In this document: in pieces, positions 12,215 through 22,400 of the stretch
How the letters are laid out: each line of letters starts with the position of its first letter
Numbering within the stretch: the first letter of the stretch is position 1
Assembly: GCA_036571765.1 (NCBI GenBank)
Contig: BROE01000007.1
Location: forward strand, 8,248,026-8,312,025
Source of the DNA: Plecoglossus altivelis
Taxonomy: Eukaryota; Chordata; Actinopteri; Osmeriformes; Plecoglossidae
Length of the DNA: 64,000 bases
Direction of reading: 5' to 3'
The notes under the pieces: model-generated
Database searches by the model: none
The model's input: only the letters and a program-made list of their open reading frames with translations
Told to the model about the DNA's origin: nothing
Made by a program: the position numbers and the translations under genes

Positions 12215-13300
12215 AGGGGGTGGGTGAATTGCACGTATTCTGGCTAGTCACCTAGGACCAGTTTGTCTTGGGAAACCCTATCAGACAACATAGCTCCTAG
12301 GATCATCCGAGCACTCAAACCCCTCCACCATGTTAAGGTGGCGGTTCAAGAGGGGGGGGGTTCACCCACCCCCTATGATGACAAGACCAACGAGATTCTC
12401 TACGTCGCCCGGAGTTGCGTTACTGGGGCCCCACCCTGGAGCCAGGCCTGGAGTGGGTGCTCGCAGGCGAGCGCCTGGTGGCTAGGTCTTTGTCCATGGG
12501 ACCCAGCTGGGTATGGCCTGAAAAGGCAATGTGGGATCCCTTTCCTGCAGGTCCACCACCCACAGGAAGGATCGTAGGGGGCCGGTGCAGTGTGTTTTGG
12601 ACGGTGGTCAGGGGCAGGTACCTAGACAACCGAGGCCATGCTCACAGTCTTTAGCGGTGAGGACATGGAATGTCACCTCGCTGGCAGGGAAGGAGCCCGA
12701 GCATGTGCAGGAGGTCAAGCGTTACTGGATAGCTATAGTCGGCCTCGCCTCCACGCACAGCTTGGGTTCAGGATTCATTATCCTCCAGAGAGGTTGGACT
12801 CCACCTTTCTCTGGCGTTGCCCACGGAGAGAGGCGGCGAGCTGACATGGGCTTGCTTATATCCCCGCAGCTCAGCCGCCACGTGTTGGCGTTTAACCCAG
12901 TAAACGAGAGGGTCGCGTCCCTGCGCATTCAAGGTGGGTACAGGTCTCTCACTGTTGTATCGGCCTATGGGCCGATAGAGTACCCAGCCATCTTGGAGTC
13001 CCTGGGACGGGTACTGGACAGTGCACCGACCGGGTACTCCATTGTTCTGCAGGGGGACTTCAATGCCCACATGGGTAACGACAGTGACACCCGGAGAGGA
13101 GTGATTGGGAAGAACGGCCCCCCCCGATCTGAACCCGAGCGTTTTGTTATTGGACTTCTGTGCTAGTCACAGTTTGTCCATAGCGAACATCACGTTCGAG
13201 CACAAGGGCGTCCATCAGTGCACGTGGCACCATGACACCCTAGGCCGAAGGTCGATGAACGCTTCTCTTGGGATAAGCGGAAGAAAATGGATGGATGGAA
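12215..13300 (+). mobile_element. RTE/Rex3-like non-LTR retrotransposon, internally deleted
   Basis: The element starts near GGGGTGGGTGAATTG with a 5' region familiar from fish RTE-type elements. It then encodes part of an apurinic-type endonuclease: TWNVTSLAGKEP, STHSLGSGF, GERRRADMGLLISPQLSRHV, TVVSAYGPIEYP, GDFNAHMGNDSDT, then in a shifted frame LDFCASHSLSI and HQCTWHHDTLGRRSM. The frame changes at a run of C near 13116-13123. Directly after GRRSM (about 13258) the sequence jumps to a 3' terminus with GATAAGCGGAAG and ATGG tandem units, the tail type of Rex3/RTE elements. Reverse transcriptase is absent, so the copy is dead. The family name is from memory; the endonuclease match is secure. 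Confidence 0.8.
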
Positions 13301-14499
13301 TTGTTTTGTATTGGAGCCATTTCATGTTTTATTAGACCCAACATGTTGGAGGAAGACCGACCCCAGACAATACATTTCAATACTGCTTCAAGGATATATG
13401 CAACAATACAGACACATGATCAAATCAAATTAGGGTTGTTAACAAGCTACCATCTGTTATAGTTTTACATTTAGGGTTAGTCCTCAGGTTTACAATTGAG
13501 TTATAACAGCGGGTCATTTCCCACTATGCATGCACGAAAAGAAAACTCACAATAAAATGTACATCATAATTATTGATCTTATTTTCACTCAACTTCAGGA
13601 AGTCAATAAACACCATATTTCCAGGGACAAGATTTGACTGCCTTTCTACCTTCTATATGCACTGCGTCATGGTCGATAAGTATCTTTTAAATGAATGGTT
13701 CCAGCTAATGTACCTGCAGTTGAGATTAAAATACTGGTCTACTTTCTATCAGGAGTTTGGTCATCCTATTTCATTGGTATACCTAGATGGTCTCATCTGA
13801 CATTTACTGAGATTTTAGTATTTCAACGGTTGGAAACGGGGAAGCAATCGCCATAAAAGTGCCCTCTTGGATGCAGTTATGGGAGAAAAGTGTCCAACCA
13901 CAGGCAGCAGGTGCCCTTTCAAGAAAATAAAAAAACAAATGATCTGGAATTTATTTCAACAAACATTGGCATTCACACTAAATTAAAAAAATTACATTTA
14001 CATTTTAACATGTTTTTTTCTTTATGAATGATACCTTTGCAGTAATGGTCCTATATAGAATTTGAGTTCTTCTAATCACAAGGCACCCGTAACACTACTT
14101 ATTCATCTATTTACTCAGCCTGACTCTTGATTCTTGGATGGTGCATAGACAGAACTCTTCACCTTTATCTCATTGATGTTTCGTTTGTTTCATTGAGTCC
14201 TGGGTTTCCAGAGAAAACAAATATCAGCATAATCAATATGAAGTGTTGCAGTGAGAAAGGTGAGGTGAATAAAGTAGTTATGATGGCATTTTACAGACCG
14301 AGAAATTGTTTTCAGGGGACTTAAAACTGTCCATTACTAATGTAACTGTTTGCTAAGGACACAGTTGATGGCGTTTTAGTATATCGTAAAGTTGCAGTAA
14401 ATGTATAGATAACATGAAAGATAACAAGCGTTATTACAAATAGCCTGGTACAAGTAGCCAAGACTGGTACAAGTAATTAAAGAAAAGCATGCTACTTCC
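13301..14499. other. Intergenic / 3' flank of the 685-residue protein gene
   Basis: AT-rich sequence with short spurious reading frames only. It should hold the 3' untranslated region of the minus-strand gene at 14500-16557, but I see no clear poly(A) signal for it. Confidence 0.5.
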
Positions 14500-16557
14500 T
14501 TAACAAAATTGATCCTCGTCCTCTGGAGCTACATCAAATCCAGCAGCCACTATCTCTCTGGTCTCTCTCCTCTCCTCTTCAGATAGTGGAGGCAATGCTG
14601 CATTTAGCTCTCTTTCAATCTTCTCAATTCTGGCTTTGGTCTTTGCCTTGTACCTGTCTTTATTTTCCTGGACACGTTTTTGGATCTCAGCGGCAGCATC
14701 GTCACAAGATGTTTGCAGGGTAACGCGCTCTCTTTGAAAACTCACTTTGTCTTCTGGATCCAAAGTCATGAGTCTTCCCAAGCTACTGACTCGGTCCATC
14801 AGGTACAGTGTGGAGATCTCGGTGTATGTTCCAGAGATCATGTTCACCATGTTTGCTATGTCAGATGCTTTGAATGCTTGTTGATATATCATGTCTTTCA
14901 AAAACATTTTTGATGAATATTTCATGTTTGGTGGAGATGGCTTTCTGGCTGTTTTAACAAAGTCATTCAGAGAGGTCTTGAGAGAGGTGTCGATGATATT
15001 TGACACCATTTGGAAGAACTGCACCATCTTACGCCACTTCTCCTGCAGCATCCCCATTGATTGAAGACCAGTAGCCAGCAGTTTAATGGTGGTTTCAAAA
15101 TTAATGTCATTTACTTCACAGTTTCTCATTGTAGTGAGGCAATTTGCTAGTTTTCTCTTTGTCTCCTCAGTTTTGTTCAAGGATTTTTCATAGGACTCTC
15201 TTGATTGGCCAAGCTGGACTCTCATCTGCTCCACACAGAAGTGAGCATTTTTTACAGCCCTTTGACTTGCTGAACCATCACTTTGAACTTTCATCATTCC
15301 GGGAGAATTGACCGGGAATGCAGGAGCATTTGTATATTTTTTGCTTGCAGAATCAAATTTCTGTGTAGATGAAAGTATCTTTTTGATGTCCTTGACGATT
15401 TTTTTCTCTTTTTTTTCCATGTCTTTTTTCTTTCCTTCTTCGCCCTCAGTTGATAGTTCTTCTAAATTTTGGCAAATGGTGATAAGCCCTTCACAAAGGT
15501 TTTCGGCCTCCTTTTTTTCTTTGGATGGGTCTTCATCTTGTATCATGTTGATCACTTCCTCAATTCGGTTCACCAACCATTTACAATTTGATTGGCCTGT
15601 CTTGATATCTGTGATCTTTGACCACTGAATTTCATCATCCTTGATAAAACTGTTCAAGGTTTCAGCGGTTTTAAGCAGTAGAGGTGATTTGGTAAAAATG
15701 TTGCTTGCAGACATGGTTGGATTACCTGAGGAATCTGATTGGTCTCCCATTTGTTGGCCTCCTTCACTAGCCTTCAACACTTGCAAGGACAACAATGAGT
15801 TGAAAGATTTAGCAATTCCATCAACAAAGTCCATTGCAATGCACTCCCAGCCAGTAGGAACGTTGGCCATAGCTTTTTGGAAGTTCTCGTTAGCCTCATC
15901 CATCTGCTTCTCTAGTTTAGCCAGGTCCTTTTCCGCTCGGTTATTTTCCTCTTCCAGCATGTCTTTCTTCAGTTTTTCGTCCTCCATTATACGTCGGACT
16001 TCTTCCAGGCGGTTTCCATAGTGCTGCTTGGCACTAGTGCATGTTTCAAGAAGCTCTGAAATGACCTCAGTAACATACAGGAACTTTCCCTCAACAGATT
16101 TAGCCAACTGCACACAGTCTTTGGATATTGCATCTATGCTCTCCAATGTATCAGGTAGGAAGTTTTGAACAAGTGTGTCATCATCCTGAAGAAGTATCTT
16201 CACAGCAGTCTTGATGTACTCTGGAACATTTTTAGTATGGAGGCTTATTTTGTCCATACTCTTGTGGGCCTCGTTAAAGGCTGCCCAGCCTGAATTGCAC
16301 ACTTGCATGAGACAAGCACGGAAGGAATCAGGATATTTAATGAACTTGAATCCATCAACTGGTCCACCATCTTTGATAGAGAAGTCTTGTTTAGCAGAGA
16401 TGAAGACAAGTTCACCCAGAAAGGCGATCGACAGTGGGGCTGGAGTCAAGTACTCTTCCCAATTAGCGTTCCCTTGAAAGATCATGACTGCATCTTCCCT
16501 ACAGTCGGATGCCTTCGATATGCCACCAATCATTTTGTTGAGGTTGTTTGATGCCAT
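14500..16557 (-). CDS. Uncharacterised 685-residue coiled-coil protein (component A of divergent pair)
   Basis: Not a family I can name. One uninterrupted 2,058-base coding exon; a 5' acceptor (TTGCTTCACAG) sits five bases before the ATG, so a non-coding first exon lies upstream, with a donor CAAG/GTTAGT near 17072. There is no signal peptide. Residues 1-110 look globular (NANWEEYLTPAPLSIAFLGEL). Residues 175-233 form a charged coiled coil. Residues 234-262 are hydrophobic or amphipathic (PTGWECIAMDFVDGIAKSF, then LLSLQV). Residues 263-290 are a Ser/Gly linker, 330-400 helical with a Lys/Glu-rich stretch, 440-480 a second coiled coil, 490-640 mainly helical. The protein ends EDEDQFC, close to the end of its divergent neighbour. 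Coiled coil, hydrophobic patch and coiled coil recall alpha-helical pore-forming proteins; that role is inference only. No paralogue is seen in the window. Confidence 0.9.
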   Translation of the reverse strand: MASNNLNKMIGGISKASDCREDAVMIFQGNANWEEYLTPAPLSIAFLGELVFISAKQDFSIKDGGPVDGFKFIKYPDSFRACLMQVCNSGWAAFNEAHKSMDKISLHTKNVPEYIKTAVKILLQDDDTLVQNFLPDTLESIDAISKDCVQLAKSVEGKFLYVTEVISELLETCTSAKQHYGNRLEEVRRIMEDEKLKKDMLEEENNRAEKDLAKLEKQMDEANENFQKAMANVPTGWECIAMDFVDGIAKSFNSLLSLQVLKASEGGQQMGDQSDSSGNPTMSASNIFTKSPLLLKTAETLNSFIKDDEIQWSKITDIKTGQSNCKWLVNRIEEVINMIQDEDPSKEKKEAENLCEGLITICQNLEELSTEGEEGKKKDMEKKEKKIVKDIKKILSSTQKFDSASKKYTNAPAFPVNSPGMMKVQSDGSASQRAVKNAHFCVEQMRVQLGQSRESYEKSLNKTEETKRKLANCLTTMRNCEVNDINFETTIKLLATGLQSMGMLQEKWRKMVQFFQMVSNIIDTSLKTSLNDFVKTARKPSPPNMKYSSKMFLKDMIYQQAFKASDIANMVNMISGTYTEISTLYLMDRVSSLGRLMTLDPEDKVSFQRERVTLQTSCDDAAAEIQKRVQENKDRYKAKTKARIEKIERELNAALPPLSEEERRETREIVAAGFDVAPEDEDQFC

Positions 16558-17069
16558 GATAGCTGTGAAGCAAATAACAAAAACAGCGTGAATCTAATGA
16601 GTGGCTTTAATGGGTCCTGTATCTCTGGTGCTAAGCCTAAAGCAAGCTGTACTGGTAAATGCCTGCGATTGCAAAGTAGGTTTAGTTTGTCAAGGTTGGT
16701 TTAATTCAAGTGTAGCAACATATAATTGATCAACTTAAAAACGTTTATATTTACATTGGTAAGCATGTCCGTACAATTGTTGATTTATATTCAATGTATA
16801 TTTAGACAAACGTTGGACCATTATCAGTAACACACACTGTAATCATCCCCCAAAATCCAGCAACAAGAATTTATTTAGTCCAAGTCAAATCTGAAATTGC
16901 TAATAAAGTAATTTAAGAGAAATCTGCACTATTTACAACAACTGATTAAGAACTATGGCATAAGTAGGCCTACTTAGACTACTTTGCAACCATTTGTGAA
17001 ATACAATTTAAAAGACCGCTAAAGTTCCACGAGATATTATTCCGAACAAAGTAATTGAATTTTAGACTA

Positions 17070-17384
17070 ACCTTGATTCTTCCCCTTTTGAGTAGCCTAT
17101 GGACACGAGTGTATTCCCTTACGGTCGATGTAAGTCTTGTAGAACGGTTATTGAAAGAGGCTCATTTTATACGAGACAAATTGGAAGTCCATGGACTCTA
17201 AGTCCATGTTGCGTCATATGGAAATGATTTCAAGGAAATCAGCCACCTAGCCTTGACACGTGCATCGCTCAGTTGCGGAAAGAAACCAGTCCGTCAGCTA
17301 TAATACCCAGCTACTATAAAACCTTCATTTAGATGTTCTTCATTATTACGTCGTATATTGAGTTTCGTCGAAGAACCTGTAAGT
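17070..17384. promoter_or_regulatory. Compact bidirectional promoter of the divergent pair
   Basis: On the minus strand GTATAAAATGAG (TATA at about 17166-17173) faces the 685-residue gene, whose non-coding first exon would end at the GTTAGT donor near 17072. On the plus strand TATAAAA (17315-17321) precedes a short exon ending at GTAAGT (17379-17384). Between the two TATA boxes, about 140 bases apart, lie a perfect STAT-type GAS half-site pair TTCAAGGAA (17229-17237), a perfect 12-base palindrome AGTCCATGGACT (17186-17197) with half of it repeated at 17201-17208, and TTGCGTCAT (about 17209-17217), a C/EBP-ATF-like site. Strong TATA boxes with a GAS site suggest inducible rather than housekeeping transcription; binding is not shown by sequence. 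Confidence 0.65.
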
Positions 17385-17767
17385 GTACTAATCCAACTAA
17401 CCTACTTTTATGTATACATTTTATAAACTAATTAGATGTCAAATCTGCATTTTACGTAGGTTATTACACGCAAACCATGATTTTTAGTCAATTGCAGAAA
17501 ACGGCATAATTTCTATTGTTGTCGCTATAATTATTATATAATGTTTGCGTCTATATCAGCGAAGCCTTTATTGAAAACAAATTGAATAGCAAACTTTCTG
17601 CACAAGCAATTAAGTATTAGTAATGCAGAACCTTCGCAAAAGGGGGGGGGGGATAGATGACGACAGGTTGTTGGTTTTCGGCACCACACTTACATCTATA
17701 ATTACACTTTAATGGTAACGAAAGTACAAGACATTGGTGTCCTTATGCACTCTTTGTAACAGATAAC

Positions 17768-19239
17768 ATGCTGTACCAAGAAAGAAGGGAGGACTTTCTC
17801 TCAAAGATTAAACCACATCTAAGAAATGGACTTCAACATCTTACCAATATGTCCGAGTTGTTGCTCACATGTAATGGCCCCCAAACAAGGAATTCCACAG
17901 TTATAGATAACATAACGAAAGGAGTGCAGTATTTAAAGAGATCTGAAGAAGTTGCCAATCTGGAACTGAAAAGAGTGGATGACTGCACAGAGCATCTGAC
18001 ACTTAAGAAAGGAAATCTAGAGGCTGAGTGTACAAGTTTAAAGGCTAAAATAGATGACCTAAAGCTTGAACATAAAGCTGCAGAAGACAACTTGAAAGTT
18101 CGCATCGAAGCTCTTGATAGAGCTGAGATGAATATGAAGTCCTCCCAAAGGTCTCTGGATGACTGGAGAGAGAAAGAAAGGACAAGCGAAACCATAAGGA
18201 ATGTTGGGATTGGAATTATAGCCATTCCTGTATTTGGATGGATTGCAGGTATGAGTGACTCTGCAAATGACACTGAAGAAGTCACCACTATGTTTCACTG
18301 TGACTTTATTACCAGTCTTGTAGTTTGCTTCCACTACATAGCTTATGAGACACCACATTTCTGATAGAAAACAGATTTTATGGGGAACATGATGCACTTC
18401 TAACGTCCTGAACAGGCTGTGACATTCATCACCCCAGTAAAGACCTTAAAGGACATCACAAATATCTGTTGCGTTATTGTTAGCTGGGTACTTTTTTGAT
18501 TACAGAATGTGTTTGTAACTAAATGAATACTAGGCCCATAAATATGTGAAAGTATAGGTTTGTAATTTTAAGACTTTGAATACAAATAAATCAGTATTTG
18601 AAGTTTGGAATAGTGATTGTAAGCTAAACAATGAGTAAAAACTGATACAAATCCTGCAGAGCATATAGACCTAATGAAAGTACCGTCCATTGTTTTACTA
18701 TAACTGTATGTTTTCTCATAGGTCCTATCATTGCTGTAGCAGCTCAAGAGGACATGGAAAGAGCTGAAAGAAATGCCAGGACAGCACGAGAACAGAGGGA
18801 CAGCTTCAAATCCTTGGTTGATTCCTGTATGGAAGAGCTGGCCAAAAAAAAGAAGGAGAAAAAAGCTACTGAAAACAGTATTTCCTCTAGTAAGAATAAG
18901 ATCCTACAGATTAAGAATCAACTGGAAGGGGTGAAGAGAAGGAGAATGGAAGTGTCAGATTGTCAGAAGGCGCTGAGAGAGGCAGTACACGTTTTAGGCG
19001 TCCTTTCCGGTAAAGTTGGAGTTGCCAAGATGGTGAGCTCCTCTAAAGTCATTCTGCTTAAGCCATTGCTCAATGTGATGACTGAGATTGTGGACTTATT
19101 GTTTAAAACTAAAGAGGATAAGAATTTCCTAATGCAAGAACCTGACATCAAAAAGGCTGTTGAACAACTGAAAAACACCACTCAGAGAGTGTCAGCCATC
19201 ACTGGCCAGGACAGTGCACTGGAGGACCACTTTTGCTAA
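17768..19239 (+). CDS. Uncharacterised 332-residue coiled-coil/hydrophobic-hairpin protein (component B)
   Basis: Family not recognised by name. Coding exons are 17768-18248 and 18722-19239; both splice sites are canonical (GCAG/GTATGAG and TTTTCTCATAG) and phase 1 agrees, giving 332 residues. The ATG follows an acceptor (TTTGTAACAG at 17753-17762); the intron before it contains a run of ten G at 17642-17651. Residues 1-55 are helical, 60-140 a coiled coil, 145-170 strongly hydrophobic with central Gly and Pro (NVGIGIIAIPVFGWIAG before the splice, IIAVAAQ after it), 170-235 a second coiled coil with KKKKEKK, 240-320 helical, and the tail ends LEDHFC. There is no signal peptide. Two long helices with a hydrophobic tip between them is the layout of ClyA/XaxB/HBL-type alpha pore-forming proteins, and the size is close to XaxB. 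That relationship is inferred from architecture, not from residue identity. Confidence 0.85.
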
Positions 19240-19432
19240 GTGGAGATAGAATTTAGTCTGAGACAAATGATTGGTCTTGTTTATTACATGATACTATGAT
19301 GGGATTAGAGAATACAATGACAGGGTCACTATGATGCCCACAAATGAATGATATACTATTCCACAAAGGAATGTCAATATTGTCAATTAGTGTCAGTATT
19401 ATTGTAGGTAACTGTAACCATGTTTAAAATAC

Positions 19433-19438
19433 ATTAAA
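19433..19438 (+). terminator. Poly(A) signal ATTAAA of component B gene
   Basis: ATTAAA lies about 195 bases past the stop codon at 19237-19239, in AT-rich sequence, and is the first plausible polyadenylation signal downstream. Confidence 0.5.
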
Positions 19439-19439
19439 A

Positions 19440-22400
19440 TCATTCAAATACTTTCAGAATGATGTCAAGTGCAGTATGTGAAAATCAACAAAAATCATGT
19501 TAGGCTAGTTGCTCCTTTAGATTAGCTGTTTATCTTAATCTTTACCAGCAGAGAGCAGCAACACATCATTTCTAAAAGATCAATGTTAAACAACAGAAGC
19601 AGGAGGAAGTGATCGCTACTATTACAGCAATTGATTGGTCAACAGACCTTAACATCTGTAAGAGTCTTGTGGAGTTGTGCAGTATATTAAAACTTGTTTT
19701 TATTTAAATGTTTCCAATTGACTGTCAACTCACTATCCACCCACCTCTTCCCCCAACCCTTTGATGACACTGCATCTTCAACCCAACCAATCAGATTTGG
19801 GTGCACCTGCTTCCTTACTTTGTGGACAAACACACCAAATTTTCATACACACACAGGACCACAAAGTAAGTGCTGCATATCACTAGCGTATTCCTATAAT
19901 ATTTATGCATGAAACCTCGTAGGGTATTTTATGCAAATATTGAAAGGGGAAAGGGGGTGGGCTTGTGTACGGGAATTAGGAAGGGTGCAAGGCAAGAAAG
20001 GGTGGTCTAGGGGGGAGGAGGGAAGGAGGGAGGGTTTGCTGAGGCAGGAAGTATGTCTTTAGGCGGGGTGTGAATCTAGACAGGAAGTAGAGGTGCCTGC
20101 CCAAGGAATGTATCCCCTCCCACAGGAAATACCAGGTCTGTAATGGCTGGGGGTAAGATTTAAAGAATGGTAGGTGCTGCCACTTTAGGTAGTACTCCAA
20201 CCAGACATACAGAATTTAGCCGAGATTCTTAGGTTGAAGCGTTTGTAGCACAGAGGGCTAACCCAGCACGACTGTTAAGGTTACTGTGTTGTCATTCTAG
20301 TACACTGGGTGTGGTTCAAAGATGTAGTTTAACATAACTGTGTACCATTCTCATATTGAAGTGGAGTTATGCAATAGGAGTCTGATTTGTCAAATGTCCA
20401 CATACATACACTCTGCGAGCTCAGCATTTTATCTTCTCTCTCATAACATTATGCTACGGCTGTCTTCCATTGCAGTCCAAAACCACACATATAATTATAA
20501 GAATTATAAATATATCCAGATATGTCAGTGAGATCAGCAAACTTCACAAGAAATCTACATTATGATGGTGAAATTACACATCTTGCATCTTTCTGATGGT
20601 TTTTTATTGACATACTCAGGGACTATAATATTAAACCAACCATACTGTTAGCCCTCGTGCTCTCTTTGTATTGCACAACTCACCCTGTCTTAAGGATCAA
20701 AAAGGCCCCTCCTTCAACCCTGAAATAAAACAGGTTCATTAAATGTTTACCCTGTACCCTTTTGGGCACTGAAATGTGCAGTCATGCTGAACATGAATCA
20801 GAAAGAGTTAGTTTTGCTTGAGTTCAATTAACCACATGCTATCTAAATGTCTCAGTGTGAGTTTAGGTGCATTTAACATAGTTTCAGGTCATTCAAACCC
20901 TCAAAGAGAGCATGAGGGTTAATAAACCATTCATGTGTGTACAATTCTGTACATCAAAACTCATGCACAGTGGAGGAGAGCCTGCCTGTTTTTAATTGGA
21001 CAGCACAGAAAGCCTGAATGCGTAGCTCCACACAACTACAGTGTAGCTTTGAGCCTAAGCTAAGTTCCAACCCACAGAAGGACAAAAACTCCTGCTACCA
21101 GCTCAGCATAAACTACACACAGATGGAGGGAGTTATTCACGTCGCCCTGAGCTCCGCGATGTCCCTGACATCACAAGTAACTCTTGATTCCTCCGTGTCT
21201 TCCTTGAGCATGTGATTTATGCAAATCTGTGCGAGCATGCTGGAGTCTTATGTTTTCATAGCCTTTTAACAGTATAATTGCATAGTCATTTGGGGCATGA
21301 CTTTGTAGGTTGTATTGAGGCGTGCAGTGATTGCTTGTCTGTGGGACTCTAGTGGACTTCAAACAGAGCAGCTGAAAGAATCATTTATTGTATGGTTAGC
21401 GAGCTCTATCAAACATGCAGGTTGACAGGTTAAGAGGCTCTTACGGCAAAAAGGATTCCTTGGGCTCTGTACAAACATGTTAGAATAAACTAATTGTGAA
21501 TAGGAGGTGCTATAAAATAACCCTTGCTTCTCTGTCTGACGTTCTGGAACTATATAAGGAAGCCCCTGTGTCTATTTATGTGCTTGTTTTTTGTCTAACA
21601 CTCGATTTCCTTCTTTGTCTCTTCACTCTTGCTCCTTTACCTCTTTCCCCACTCCTCTTTCTACCGCTCTCTCTTTCCCCTCTTCCTTGCTCCCTCTGCC
21701 CTTGACAGATAGCCGGAGGCAAACACAACTATCCCAGAAGCAGCACAGCCACCACAGTCTTGTCCAGTCAAACATGAAGGGCAACAACCTTCACCCTTTA
21801 AGCCTGAGAGTCTGTCTGGCAGCCTTGCCTCAAACCCCTCTCTCTCTCTGTCCTCTGGAAGATGACAGTCTCTCTCACCCAGGAATGAATGACCACACAA
21901 CGCTATTTCCATGCCTTCAGCCACAAACACACACACACGCACAGTATCATTAAGATGCCACTCTCTGCCACATGTTAACTACTAATTAGACCGTGAAAAC
22001 AAACACACACAGACGTTTTCATCACAAACAGAGGGACACAGTTGTGTTATGGTGTTATCCACATGCTGGCAAAAGATGTGCCCATTTAGTGGGATGTTGT
22101 CACACTGTGGGGAACCTGATCTTTGACAAGGAAAGTGTTAGTGTGAAGCGAAAGTATTAATGTGAGGGTGGGTATGTGTAGTGTATGTGTGTGCTGTTCA
22201 CATAGAGGGGGATGTACATGTGTGCGTAACTATGTTTGTGTATTTGTGAGTGAAGTTAGACTGAGAAAGGAGGCCTCACACCAACTCATACTCTAAGGTC
22301 AGTGGTCCACACACACAGATCAAAGGTCACACACACATCACTCCCAAAACAAGCACTCCTGACCCAACCATCCAATGGCCTCAGATCCACACCACAAATG

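Noticed and set aside
15308..16021. Plus-strand frames of 106 and 126 codons within 14500-16557
   Set aside because: They are complements of the 685-codon frame, Phe/Ser-rich from Lys/Glu codons, and have no independent support.
17276..17290. ISRE in the bidirectional promoter
   Set aside because: GGAAAGAAACC has the two GAAA cores directly adjacent rather than two bases apart as an ISRE requires, so it was not listed.
19976..20200. 74-codon minus-strand frame near 20000
   Set aside because: No similarity and no conserved features; it sits in purine-rich sequence.
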